Source: UBA1206 sp050953105 (lineage in GTDB: Bacteria > Bacillota > Clostridia > Oscillospirales > CAG-382). Taken from it: 64,000 bases of DNA. The stretch lies in NCBI GenBank assembly GCA_050953105.1, contig JBMNMA010000007.1, forward strand, positions 124,001 to 188,000, written 5' to 3'. Shown here piece by piece: positions 8,810-16,517 of the stretch (positions within the stretch are counted from its first letter, which is position 1; every line of letters starts with the position of its first letter). A program made the position numbers and the translations under genes. The notes beneath the pieces are model-generated. The model was not told the origin of the DNA, ran no database searches, and was given only the letters and a program-made list of their open reading frames with translations.

Positions 8810-8896
8810 TGGTGCGGGTAGCAGGACTTGAACCTGTAAGGAGTTGCCTCCACTAGATCCTGAATCTAGCGCGTCTGCCAATTCCGCCATACCCGC
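8810..8896 (-). tRNA. tRNA-Leu (CAG)
   Basis: The minus strand folds as a class II tRNA of 87 bases with an encoded CCA. Acceptor stem GCGGGTA (8896-8890) pairs with TACCCGC (8820-8814), the discriminator is A, and the anticodon loop TTCAGGA reads CAG. A long variable arm and the GGTTCAAGTCC T-arm are present. Its 3' end faces the decayed island on the left, the side at which integrating elements usually insert. Confidence 0.95.
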
Positions 8897-8901
8897 ATAT
8901 T

Positions 8902-8936
8902 AATAATTGCTTTTTCTTTATGAAAACGCAATTATT
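8902..8936 (-). terminator. Weak AT-rich hairpin after the lipoprotein gene
   Basis: AATAATTGC pairs with GCAATTATT across a 17-base loop between the lipoprotein stop and the tRNA. It is too AT-rich to be a strong terminator, so read-through into tRNA-Leu is possible; I see no clear tRNA promoter here. Confidence 0.35.
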
Positions 8937-8948
8937 GTTTTTACTTTA

Positions 8949-9431
8949 TCAACTAAAACTAACTGTTTTTGCCCATTCTTTGAATTTGTCGGCAAACTTG
9001 TCGTAATCTTCTTTCAAACAGGCAAACTGAACAAGCCAGAAGGCATCTGTTGCCTTATACACCGTGCAGAAGTAGCTGTAATCATTACCGTTGGCGCTGT
9101 TATCAAAAACAAAGTAGGTAAGTCCGTCTTCGGTCTGAATCGTTGCAGCCTTTTGACCGTTCTCAATCACAAGCTGACAGTATTCGTTAAGCGTGTAATC
9201 CGAAAAGCCTTCCAGAAGGGTAAATTCCTCTTTCAGCGTAAAAACAAGGGCGTCCTCAGACATATAATAAGATGTGAAGGGAACCTGCTTGCCTTCGGTA
9301 AAATCGCTTGTCAAGGTAATGGACATTCCGGCTTTTGTAAAGGTTTTCGGCTCTGCTTCTTTGAATAAAAATGAACAGCCAGATAAAAAAAGTGCGAGAA
9401 CAAGGGTCAATGCCAATGATGTTTTTTTCAT
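8949..9431 (-). CDS. Small surface lipoprotein, unknown function
   Basis: The 160-residue product has a lipoprotein signal (FLSGC, Cys at about residue 19), followed by a compact domain with a GMSITLTSDF strand at the start and a WAKTVSF end. This profile recalls PsbP/DcrB-like lipoproteins common in Clostridia, but I cannot assign a family firmly. It is monocistronic with its own promoter. The mature protein should sit on the outer face of the cytoplasmic membrane. Confidence 0.7.
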   Translation of the reverse strand: MKKTSLALTLVLALFLSGCSFLFKEAEPKTFTKAGMSITLTSDFTEGKQVPFTSYYMSEDALVFTLKEEFTLLEGFSDYTLNEYCQLVIENGQKAATIQTEDGLTYFVFDNSANGNDYSYFCTVYKATDAFWLVQFACLKEDYDKFADKFKEWAKTVSFS

Positions 9432-9541
9432 AATATAGCCCGCCCCGTTTATTTTATTTTATTTGTGTTCTTGTCTCTTAGTAAAAGAAACAAAGCCACA
9501 AAAGCTGCCGATATTATTACCTTGGTGTTTTGACGACATGT

Positions 9542-9570
9542 ATATTACCACAACGCATTCGATTTGTCAA
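9542..9570 (-). promoter_or_regulatory. Promoter of the lipoprotein gene at 8949-9431
   Basis: On the minus strand TTGACA and TAATAT are separated by 17 bases. The expected start leaves a leader of roughly 100 bases before the ATG. Confidence 0.65.
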
Positions 9571-9610
9571 GCATAAATAAACGGTCTGCCGTTACAATTT
9601 TATACAAAAG

Positions 9611-9640
9611 GGGACAGGCCTTTAGCCTGTCCCGTGTTTT
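9611..9640 (-). terminator. Terminator of the sortase gene
   Basis: GGGACAGGC pairs with GCCTGTCCC around a five-base loop, just past the sortase stop, with a T-run on the minus strand. Confidence 0.85.
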
Positions 9641-9642
9641 TA

Positions 9643-10722
9643 TTAGCTGTAATAAACTATTTTTGTCAGTATTCCGTGGACGACATAGCGTTCATCGGGT
9701 TTTGACTTAACGTTGGTGCAGGTGGAAAGGGTAATTATGCGGGAACTTGTGTCAAAGGGCAGGTTCCGCTTTAACACCGACTTTTTCTGGATGGATTTTA
9801 AAAAATCAAGATATTTGGCATTGTTTGCAAAGGAAACGGTTATAAAGTCGGCGCCTGTGGAACGGTAGGCAGCAAATATTTCATAAACATAAACCGCATC
9901 CGGAGTAAAAATTTCAATGGTTATCTGTTCTGCGGTGGAGTTGCGGGTCGGGGAATTAAACCATTCGGCAATTGCCCCGAACATTGATCCGTCCGTCATG
10001 CAATGGCCGTAAAAAACCGTGTTGAAGTTTGTTTTATGGTTATATGAGTTTCTAAAGTCGGCAAAAATGGCGCCTGCCGCATTGTTTTCCTTTATGAAAT
10101 TCTTTTTCAGATAATACTCGTTGTTGTCGGCCGACTTTACAATGGGGTAATCTATGGCAAGCATTCCGCCCCTAAAGCGGATCCAGCCGTAAATATCGCT
10201 GTTTTTTGCCTTAAGCTCCATAATGTTATAACGGATCAATTCGTATTTACCGGTGGGATCCACTTCAAAGTAGGTGGGATCCTCCTCGGCAACGCCAAGA
10301 GCGTCATAAAGCGTCAAGGCGGAAGGAACGGTGTTGGTTTTGGGAACCCTGGGAACCACAGGCTGTTCGTGGTTTTCCCTTAGCTCTTCCATTAGTTTTT
10401 GCTCCTCAATGCTTTCGATAACCCGGTCGGCTATGGCGTAAACGCAATACATAAACATGGATGCGCAGGCTACAAGCAAAGCCATTCTGACAAAAAACAT
10501 TCCGTTGATTATTGAATTCTTTTTGCCGCTGAAGGCGGGTTTGATTTTGGTTAAATCAAATTCCTCCACTGTTTCCTCAAAGGAGGCTTTGGTAAGACCG
10601 GCTATATTGCCGGCATTTTCGTCTGCTTTGGCATAATCGGCTGAATTGATTTCAATCGTATCGCCAAAATCGGCTGCATCAAACACTTCGTCGAAGTTTC
10701 CGCTGGTGTTTTCGGTTGCCAC
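9643..10722 (-). CDS. srtB: Class B sortase
   Basis: This transpeptidase cuts a sorting signal and joins the surface protein to peptidoglycan. The 359-residue protein has an unusually long cytosolic N-terminus of about 70 residues, one transmembrane helix (about 71-99), and the class B catalytic domain. His240 lies in VFYGHCM, Cys335 in TLSTC and Arg345 in ERYVVHG. The GTG start has GGAGG nine bases ahead. It stands alone with its own promoter and terminator; no protein in this window shows a convincing class B sorting signal, so its substrates lie elsewhere. Confidence 0.9.
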   Translation of the reverse strand: MATENTSGNFDEVFDAADFGDTIEINSADYAKADENAGNIAGLTKASFEETVEEFDLTKIKPAFSGKKNSIINGMFFVRMALLVACASMFMYCVYAIADRVIESIEEQKLMEELRENHEQPVVPRVPKTNTVPSALTLYDALGVAEEDPTYFEVDPTGKYELIRYNIMELKAKNSDIYGWIRFRGGMLAIDYPIVKSADNNEYYLKKNFIKENNAAGAIFADFRNSYNHKTNFNTVFYGHCMTDGSMFGAIAEWFNSPTRNSTAEQITIEIFTPDAVYVYEIFAAYRSTGADFITVSFANNAKYLDFLKSIQKKSVLKRNLPFDTSSRIITLSTCTNVKSKPDERYVVHGILTKIVYYS

Positions 10723-10755
10723 GAACTAATCCTCCCTGGATAGAATGTTGATGCT

Positions 10756-10784
10756 ATTATATAAATATTATACAATTTTATCAA
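10756..10784 (-). promoter_or_regulatory. Promoter of srtB
   Basis: TTGATA and TATAAT lie 17 bases apart on the minus strand, about 34 bases before the GTG start. Confidence 0.7.
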
Positions 10785-10842
10785 GGTATTTACTTAAAAA
10801 TTTTAAGATTCGTTACAAAAGACACGATTTCGGAAAAAGCTG

Positions 10843-10870
10843 TTGACAAATGCCAATATTAGTATAAAAT
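10843..10870 (+). promoter_or_regulatory. Promoter of the tig-clpP-clpX cluster
   Basis: TTGACA (10843-10848) and TAAAAT (10865-10870) are 16 bases apart, followed by GGAGGA and the tig start. I see no CtsR or CIRCE heat-shock operator. Confidence 0.7.
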
Positions 10871-10918
10871 AATATAGATACGATATTTGTTTTATGATAT
10901 AACGGAGGAAAAAATTTA

Positions 10919-12223
10919 ATGGAAAATGTTAAAGAGATAGGCGCCAACCATGTTGAGCTTACCTTAAAAATTGAAAAACCCGCATTTGACGATGCGGTTA
11001 TGAAGGCATACAAAAGAAACGTGTCAAAAATTAATATACCGGGTTTCCGCAAGGGAAAGGCCCCCAAGGCTATTATCGAAAAAATGTATGGCCAGTCCTT
11101 CTTTTATGACGAAGCCCTTGACAACCTGCTTCCCGACGTTTATTCAAAAGCAGTTGACGAGGCCGGCTTAAAAGTGGTATCCCGTCCCGAAATCGACGTG
11201 GTATCCATTGACGAAAACGGCGTTGTCCTCACCGCCAAGGTTTATACCAAGCCCACGGCAAAGGTTACTAACTACAAGGGACTTGAAGCCGAAAAAGAAG
11301 AAGTTGTGGTTACCGACGAAGATATCGACAACGAAATCATGGTTGTCAGAAAACGCAACTCCCGTCTGCTTACCGTAACCGACCGTCCTGCCGAAAACGG
11401 GGACAAGGTGGTTATTGACTTTGAAGGCTTTTTAGACAGCACTCCCTTTGAGGGCGGCAAGGCCGAAAATCAGACAGTAGCTTTGGGTTCGGGGACCTTT
11501 ATCCCCGGCTTTGAGGAACAGATTGTCGGCCACTCCACCGGTGAAACCTTTGACATTACCGTCAGATTCCCCGAAGACTACGGCGCCGAACATCTTGCCG
11601 GCAAGGACGCAACCTTCAAGATAACCCTTCACGAAATAAAGAAAGAAGAAATACCCGAACTTGACGACGATTTTGTCAAAGAAGTATCCGAAACCCTTGA
11701 CACAGTTGATGCATATAAGGCCGATATCAAGGCGAAAATAACCGAAAGACGGGAAAAAGCCAACGACAGAGCCTTTGAGGAAAAGATAATTGATGCCCTT
11801 CTCGCCAATACCGAGGTGGAAATCCCCGCTCCCATGATCGATGCCGAAGTTGAACAGGAAATATCCGACTTTGACTACAGATTAAGAGCTCAGGGCGGCA
11901 ACCTTGATATGTATTACAAATACACCGGCACCACCGAAGCCAATCTTAAGGAAACCTTCCGTTCCCAGGCTGAAAGACGTGTACGCACCCGCCTTGCTCT
12001 TGAAGCGGTAATCGCCGCCGAAGGCATTGCCCCCACTGCCGAGGAAATCGAAGAAGAATACAACAAGATAGCCGAAAACTATAAGATAGAAGTTGAAAAG
12101 GTTAAGGCATCCTTAAAGGAAAAGGATATAACCGAGGACATCAACTACCGCAAAGCCGTTGATTTTGTTAAGTCCAACGCAGTTGCGGTTAAACCCCAGC
12201 CCAAGGCAGAAAGCAACGAATAG
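10919..12223 (+). CDS. tig: Trigger factor (ribosome-bound chaperone)
   Basis: Trigger factor binds the ribosome exit tunnel and helps new proteins fold, with peptidyl-prolyl isomerase activity. The 434 residues show the three expected parts. The ribosome-binding domain has the signature PGFRKGKAPK (about residues 40-49); the FKBP-like domain lies around 160-240 (GDKVVIDFEGFLDS); the helical chaperone domain follows. The length is normal. It opens the cluster with the two Clp genes and lies 41 bases before clpP, an arrangement common in Firmicutes. Confidence 0.97.
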   Translation: MENVKEIGANHVELTLKIEKPAFDDAVMKAYKRNVSKINIPGFRKGKAPKAIIEKMYGQSFFYDEALDNLLPDVYSKAVDEAGLKVVSRPEIDVVSIDENGVVLTAKVYTKPTAKVTNYKGLEAEKEEVVVTDEDIDNEIMVVRKRNSRLLTVTDRPAENGDKVVIDFEGFLDSTPFEGGKAENQTVALGSGTFIPGFEEQIVGHSTGETFDITVRFPEDYGAEHLAGKDATFKITLHEIKKEEIPELDDDFVKEVSETLDTVDAYKADIKAKITERREKANDRAFEEKIIDALLANTEVEIPAPMIDAEVEQEISDFDYRLRAQGGNLDMYYKYTGTTEANLKETFRSQAERRVRTRLALEAVIAAEGIAPTAEEIEEEYNKIAENYKIEVEKVKASLKEKDITEDINYRKAVDFVKSNAVAVKPQPKAESNE

Positions 12224-12264
12224 TTTTATACAGTTAATTACGACTACGGAAAGAAGGTAGATTT

Positions 12265-12849
12265 ATGCCACTGGTTCCAATGGTTATCGAGCAAACCAAC
12301 AGAGGCGAACGCTCATACGACATATTTTCAAGGCTGTTAAACGACAGGATTGTGTTTATAGGCGACGAGATCAACGACGCCACCGCATCCCTGGTTGTGG
12401 CCCAGCTGCTGTATCTTGAGGCCCAGGATCCGGACAAAGACATTTTCCTTTATATAAACTCCCCCGGCGGGTCAATAACCAGCGGCATGGCCATTTACGA
12501 CACCATGAATTTTATAAAATGCGATGTTTCCACCATCTGCGTGGGCATGGCGGCGTCGATGGCGGCCTTCCTGCTGGCGGCGGGAACCAAGGGAAAGCGT
12601 ATTGCCCTTCCCAATTCCGAAATCCTCATTCACCAGCCATTAGGCGGAATGCAGGGCCAGGCGACGGATATTAAAATCCACGCCGAAAGGATTATAAAGA
12701 TAAAAGAAAAGTTAAACCGAATTCTTGCCGAAAAAACCGGACAGACCTATGAACGCATCTGCGCCGACACCGAAAGGGACAACTTCCTTGACCCCATGGC
12801 GGCCCTTGAATACGGACTGATAGACAAAGTTTTAGAAAAAAGGCAGTAG
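12265..12849 (+). CDS. clpP: ATP-dependent Clp protease proteolytic subunit
   Basis: ClpP forms the tetradecameric protease chamber that degrades substrates fed by ClpX and other Clp ATPases. The 194-residue protein has the catalytic triad at the canonical positions: Ser98 in GMAASMA, His123 in ILIHQPLGG, and Asp at about 172. It begins with the mature-type MPLVPMVIE, so there is little or no propeptide. An AAGAAGG site precedes the ATG. It is followed three bases later by clpX, so the two subunits are made together. Confidence 0.98.
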   Translation: MPLVPMVIEQTNRGERSYDIFSRLLNDRIVFIGDEINDATASLVVAQLLYLEAQDPDKDIFLYINSPGGSITSGMAIYDTMNFIKCDVSTICVGMAASMAAFLLAAGTKGKRIALPNSEILIHQPLGGMQGQATDIKIHAERIIKIKEKLNRILAEKTGQTYERICADTERDNFLDPMAALEYGLIDKVLEKRQ

Positions 12850-12852
12850 TTA

Positions 12853-14097
12853 ATGGAAAACAACAAGAATACCGGTAAAAACTGCGCCTTCTGCGGCAGA
12901 TACACCGAAAACCCCGTCAAGCTTAAAATAGAGGGACGGAACATGGAATTTTGCAACGACTGCATTTCCATCTGCACGGCCATAACCTACGAATACGAGG
13001 ACATGATGGCCGATAAGACGGGCAAGGTTAAGCAAAAGCCCATACCCCTCCTTAAACCTGCCGAAATCAAGGCAAAGCTTGACGAATATGTAGTAGGGCA
13101 GGAGGATGCCAAAATCTCCCTGTCGGTAGCGGTTTACAACCACTACAAGCGTATCAACTCCCTTCTGGCAAAGCCCAAAAAGAAGGGCGAGGAACAGCCG
13201 GCGGACGACGTAAAGCTTTCAAAGTCAAACGTGCTGCTGCTCGGCCCCACCGGGGTGGGTAAAACCCTGCTTGCCCAGACACTGGCGGATATATTGTCCG
13301 TTCCCTTTGCCATAGCCGATGCCACCACCCTTACCGAGGCAGGCTATGTGGGCGAGGACGTGGAAAACATTCTGCTTAAGCTGATTCAGGCTGCCGACTA
13401 TGATATATCCAAAGCGGAGCGGGGAATAATTTATATCGACGAAATCGACAAAATTTCCCGCAAGTCTGAAAACCGCTCCATCACCCGGGACGTGTCGGGT
13501 GAGGGCGTTCAGCAGGCGCTTTTGAAAATTCTTGAAGGGACGGTTTCAAATGTCCCCCCACAGGGCGGCAGAAAGCACCCCAATCAGGAATTTATACAGA
13601 TAGACACCACAAATATACTGTTCATCTGCGGCGGAGCCTTTGACGGCCTTGAAAAAATCGTGGAAGAACGCTTAGGCAAGCAGTCGATAGGCTATTTGTC
13701 AAGCGTTTTGACAAAAGAGGAACGGACAAAGTCCCAGGTGTTAAAGGACGTAACCCCCCACGACCTGGTGAAGTTCGGCATCATCCCCGAACTGGTGGGA
13801 AGACTGCCCATAGTAACCTCCCTTGATCCTCTTGACCGGCAGGCTTTGGTGAGAATACTCACCGAACCCAAAAACGCCCTTGTCAAACAGTATGCCAAGC
13901 TTATGGAAATGGACGGCGTAAAGCTGGAATTTGAAAGGGAAGCCCTTGAGAAGATGGCGGACAAGGCCATTACCCTCAACACCGGCGCCAGAGGACTCAG
14001 GAGCATAATCGAAAAAGTTATGCTTGGCTTTATGTTCTCCGTCCCATCCAGCACTGATATTAAGGAACTTAAAATCACCGCAGAAATGATTGCATAA
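12853..14097 (+). CDS. clpX: ATP-dependent Clp protease ATP-binding subunit ClpX
   Basis: ClpX is the AAA+ unfoldase that recognises tagged proteins and threads them into ClpP. Its 414 residues start with a zinc-binding domain (CAFC and CNDC pairs, about residues 14-40), followed by the AAA+ module. That module has Walker A GPTGVGKT, Walker B IYIDEIDK and the sensor region near the end. Length and motifs are normal. The zinc domain binds adaptors and substrates. It is the last gene of the tig-clpP-clpX run and is followed by a strong terminator; a lon gene, often next in relatives, is absent. Confidence 0.98.
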   Translation: MENNKNTGKNCAFCGRYTENPVKLKIEGRNMEFCNDCISICTAITYEYEDMMADKTGKVKQKPIPLLKPAEIKAKLDEYVVGQEDAKISLSVAVYNHYKRINSLLAKPKKKGEEQPADDVKLSKSNVLLLGPTGVGKTLLAQTLADILSVPFAIADATTLTEAGYVGEDVENILLKLIQAADYDISKAERGIIYIDEIDKISRKSENRSITRDVSGEGVQQALLKILEGTVSNVPPQGGRKHPNQEFIQIDTTNILFICGGAFDGLEKIVEERLGKQSIGYLSSVLTKEERTKSQVLKDVTPHDLVKFGIIPELVGRLPIVTSLDPLDRQALVRILTEPKNALVKQYAKLMEMDGVKLEFEREALEKMADKAITLNTGARGLRSIIEKVMLGFMFSVPSSTDIKELKITAEMIA

Positions 14098-14100
14098 TCA

Positions 14101-14130
14101 AAACCCGTGGAAATCTTCCACGGGTTTTTT
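14101..14130 (+). terminator. Terminator after clpX
   Basis: AAACCCGTGGAA pairs with TTCCACGGGTTT around a three-base loop and is followed by further T residues. Confidence 0.88.
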
Positions 14131-14176
14131 GATGTTTAATTTAAGGCAAATACAATAATACAACCAGAAGCATTAT

Positions 14177-15436
14177 TCAATTATTTAAAAATATATAAAT
14201 CGGCCCTATTATTTTTTCGCCTTCTATTGTTATTACAATACGGTTTGATTGGGTGCTAACATGGTAATCTGTTCCTAAGTTGAGGTAAGTGTCTTGTACC
14301 TCGATATATGATACCAGCTCTTTAGGATTACTAAAAGAACCATTAATGTAAAAGGTATAGTTTTCTCCCTCATATACCAAGAAACCGCCGTTTCTATCTA
14401 ATGAAATTACACCATTTGCGTCCTCAACGGAATTAATACCAGAAAGGCTACTTAAAACGATCTGATGTGTCTTCCTTTTTGCTTCTACCGATATCTCAAC
14501 ATCACCTGTTATAACCCCCCCTGGAATGGTGAGGGTGCCGGTTTCGGTGTTCCACATGTATTCGTTGGCGGCAAGGGTAAAACCTGCAACCTTTACTGAA
14601 ATAACCGAACCTTTAAGCTCGTAATACTTATCAGGAACAAAGGTTAGTTGTAAATCGTCATCGGGTAAAATTTCGCCACCGGGGCTGTTTACTTGACAGT
14701 TTGCAGCTTTAATGATATACGAAAACTTCTCGGGTTGTTCAGGTGAATTTGAAGCATTGTCGGGTAACTCATGCAAAATATCGGAATTATCATCAGTATC
14801 AGATATATCCGGAGCATTTTCTGTAACATCTGATATGTTGTCCGAAACCTCCGGGGTATCGTCCAAGTTCTCCGGGACGGCAATCAAATCAAGTGTTTTT
14901 ACAGCAGTTCCGGCGAAAACCGATGTTGACTTTATGTTTGAAGTAGGTGCGATATCTATATCGGTGCTAAATGCAAAATAATACTCCCCATTATCGGTTT
15001 TAACACAGCCAAAATTGGTGCATTGGCAAACTATTCCGTCCACGGTAACCGTAAGGGGATTACGGGGAGAGGAGCATAGGGCATCTGCTATTTCGTTTAT
15101 AACCTCATTTGCGCCTGACGACACCCAAAGGGTTATGTTTTCGCCACCCATGTCAATATGCCCGGCAGGTATTATTTCATAAAGACCGCCATTAAAATAT
15201 CCAAAAGTATAACCGTTGTTTTTCATGACAACTCCATCCGGCAGACCCTGCCCGGTGGAAGCAATATATTCGGCATTTAGCAGGTTGAGGGTATTTTTTA
15301 CCTCATTTAAAGCAGATGTATACTCCGCCTTTGCAATAATACCGTTGAAAACGGGAACAAGAACACCGGCAAGCAGAGCAATGATGGCAATAACAACAAC
15401 CAGTTCGACAATTGTAAACCCTTTGAATTTCTTCAT
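14177..15436 (-). CDS. Orphan type IV prepilin-like protein with beta-rich C-terminal modules
   Basis: This 419-residue protein has a type IV prepilin leader: MKKFKG is cut before FTIVELVVVIAI, with Glu at +5. A pilin-like stalk follows, then an acidic low-complexity linker at about residues 200-245. The C-terminus holds two beta-sandwich-like modules that include a TGTLTIPGGVITGDVEISV stretch. It is far larger than a major pilin and could be a tip adhesin or a pseudopilin displaying binding domains. The ATG at 15436 has GGGAG upstream; an in-frame ATG 17 codons earlier encodes no leader. The processing peptidase is about 33 kb away in the pilus operon. Confidence 0.75.
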   Translation of the reverse strand: MKKFKGFTIVELVVVIAIIALLAGVLVPVFNGIIAKAEYTSALNEVKNTLNLLNAEYIASTGQGLPDGVVMKNNGYTFGYFNGGLYEIIPAGHIDMGGENITLWVSSGANEVINEIADALCSSPRNPLTVTVDGIVCQCTNFGCVKTDNGEYYFAFSTDIDIAPTSNIKSTSVFAGTAVKTLDLIAVPENLDDTPEVSDNISDVTENAPDISDTDDNSDILHELPDNASNSPEQPEKFSYIIKAANCQVNSPGGEILPDDDLQLTFVPDKYYELKGSVISVKVAGFTLAANEYMWNTETGTLTIPGGVITGDVEISVEAKRKTHQIVLSSLSGINSVEDANGVISLDRNGGFLVYEGENYTFYINGSFSNPKELVSYIEVQDTYLNLGTDYHVSTQSNRIVITIEGEKIIGPIYIFLNN

Positions 15437-15685
15437 ACATAACTCCCAATTTATGTAATATATGTTATATACAACAAAAAAATCCAAAAATCAATAGATA
15501 ACGACAAAAAATCTATATAAAAATGTAATCAATTCATAATATCCTGTCCGACTGTTGTTGATTTGTTGATATTTGAGAGAAACACCAACAGATACCGCTT
15601 GATTGTTTCCATAAAAAATTTTTATTGCAAACACTCCGTTTAATATATTATAATATTTTAACAATAACTTTTAGGAGGGAACATC

Positions 15686-15880
15686 ATGGCTTGCGACAAT
15701 ACCGTAAAATGTCCCTGCACTTATCCCTGCCACCGGAAGGGAAAATGCTGTCAATGCGTGGCATACCACCGAAAATACGGGGAGGTCCCCGGCTGTTTCT
15801 TTTCAAAAGAAGGGGAGCAAACCTACGACAGATCGGTAGAAAACCTGTATAGCGATATCAAAGCCGGCAAAAACCGTTAG
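15686..15880 (+). CDS. DUF6485 small cysteine-rich protein
   Basis: This 64-residue protein contains CPCTYPCHRKGKCCQC, the cysteine pattern of the DUF6485 family, which is widespread in anaerobic bacteria and archaea. The seven Cys and the His residues suggest metal binding or a Fe-S cluster, though this is untested. AGGAGGG lies six bases before the ATG. It is followed 77 bases later by a DUF1801 gene in the same direction. Its role is not known. Confidence 0.8.
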   Translation: MACDNTVKCPCTYPCHRKGKCCQCVAYHRKYGEVPGCFFSKEGEQTYDRSVENLYSDIKAGKNR

Positions 15881-15956
15881 ATTTATCCGCCGCTGATAAT
15901 ATTTGCCGAATATGCAGGATGTTTGAATTATAATAAAAACCACCAAAGGAGGGCGT

Positions 15957-16334
15957 ATGATGAAAGACTTTAAGGATTTTTTGGATACCATCAGCGATCC
16001 CATAAAAAGGGAGAGGATGGAAGGCATAATAAACTTTATCCGTAAATCCTTCCCAAAGCTTAACGAGGAAATAAAATGGAATCAGCCCATGTTCTCCCAC
16101 CACGGAACATTTATCATAGCCTTTTCCATAGCCAAGCCCCATATAGCCGTAGCCCCCGAAGGGGTAGCCATAAACCGCTTTAAGGACGACATAGAAAAGG
16201 CAGGGTATTCCCATACGTCCGGAATGTTTCGCATCAAGTGGTCTGATAAGGTGGACTTTGACCTGCTTTATAATATGATAGCCTTTAACATTGAGGACAA
16301 AAAGGACATGACAAAGTTCTGGCGTGAAGGTTGA
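15957..16334 (+). CDS. DUF1801 (YdhG-like) family protein
   Basis: The 125-residue protein belongs to the DUF1801/YdhG fold, members of which were described as iron chaperone-like (frataxin-type YdhG in Bacillus). Typical segments are EEIKWNQPMFSHHGTFI at about residues 36-52, and HTSGMFRIKW followed by LLYNMIAFNI near the end. AAGGAGGG precedes a tandem ATG-ATG start; the second ATG would be almost as well placed. An iron role is family knowledge only; no metal motif is obvious here. Confidence 0.8.
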   Translation: MMKDFKDFLDTISDPIKRERMEGIINFIRKSFPKLNEEIKWNQPMFSHHGTFIIAFSIAKPHIAVAPEGVAINRFKDDIEKAGYSHTSGMFRIKWSDKVDFDLLYNMIAFNIEDKKDMTKFWREG

Positions 16335-16371
16335 AAATAAAGCTCGCCGTATGCGATTGATGTTGTTATGC

Positions 16372-16396
16372 TTAACCGCCGGCAGGGGGCGGTTAA
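16372..16396 (+). other. GC-rich hairpin in the DUF1801-capA gap
   Basis: TTAACCGCC pairs with GGCGGTTAA around a seven-base purine-rich loop. No T-run follows, so it is not a simple terminator. Confidence 0.4.
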
Positions 16397-16420
16397 TTAC
16401 GCCGGAATTGTATGAAAAAC

Positions 16421-16450
16421 AAAAGCTCCGTTAAAACAGGAGCTTTTATA
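16421..16450 (+). terminator. Terminator-like hairpin before the CapA-like gene
   Basis: AAAAGCTCC pairs with GGAGCTTTT around a nine-base loop. A TATAAT hexamer follows at about 16480 and probably belongs to the next gene's promoter. Confidence 0.6.
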
Positions 16451-16517
16451 AATATCCCTTCCATTTTGCCAAAAATGTGGTATAATATGTCAGACCAAAT
16501 TAAAGGCGGGGAAGTTT

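Noticed and set aside
8708..8890. A 60-residue minus-strand frame starting MAELADALDSG
   Set aside because: It translates the tRNA-Leu gene and its hairpin; this peptide is a well-known artefact of tRNA-Leu sequence.
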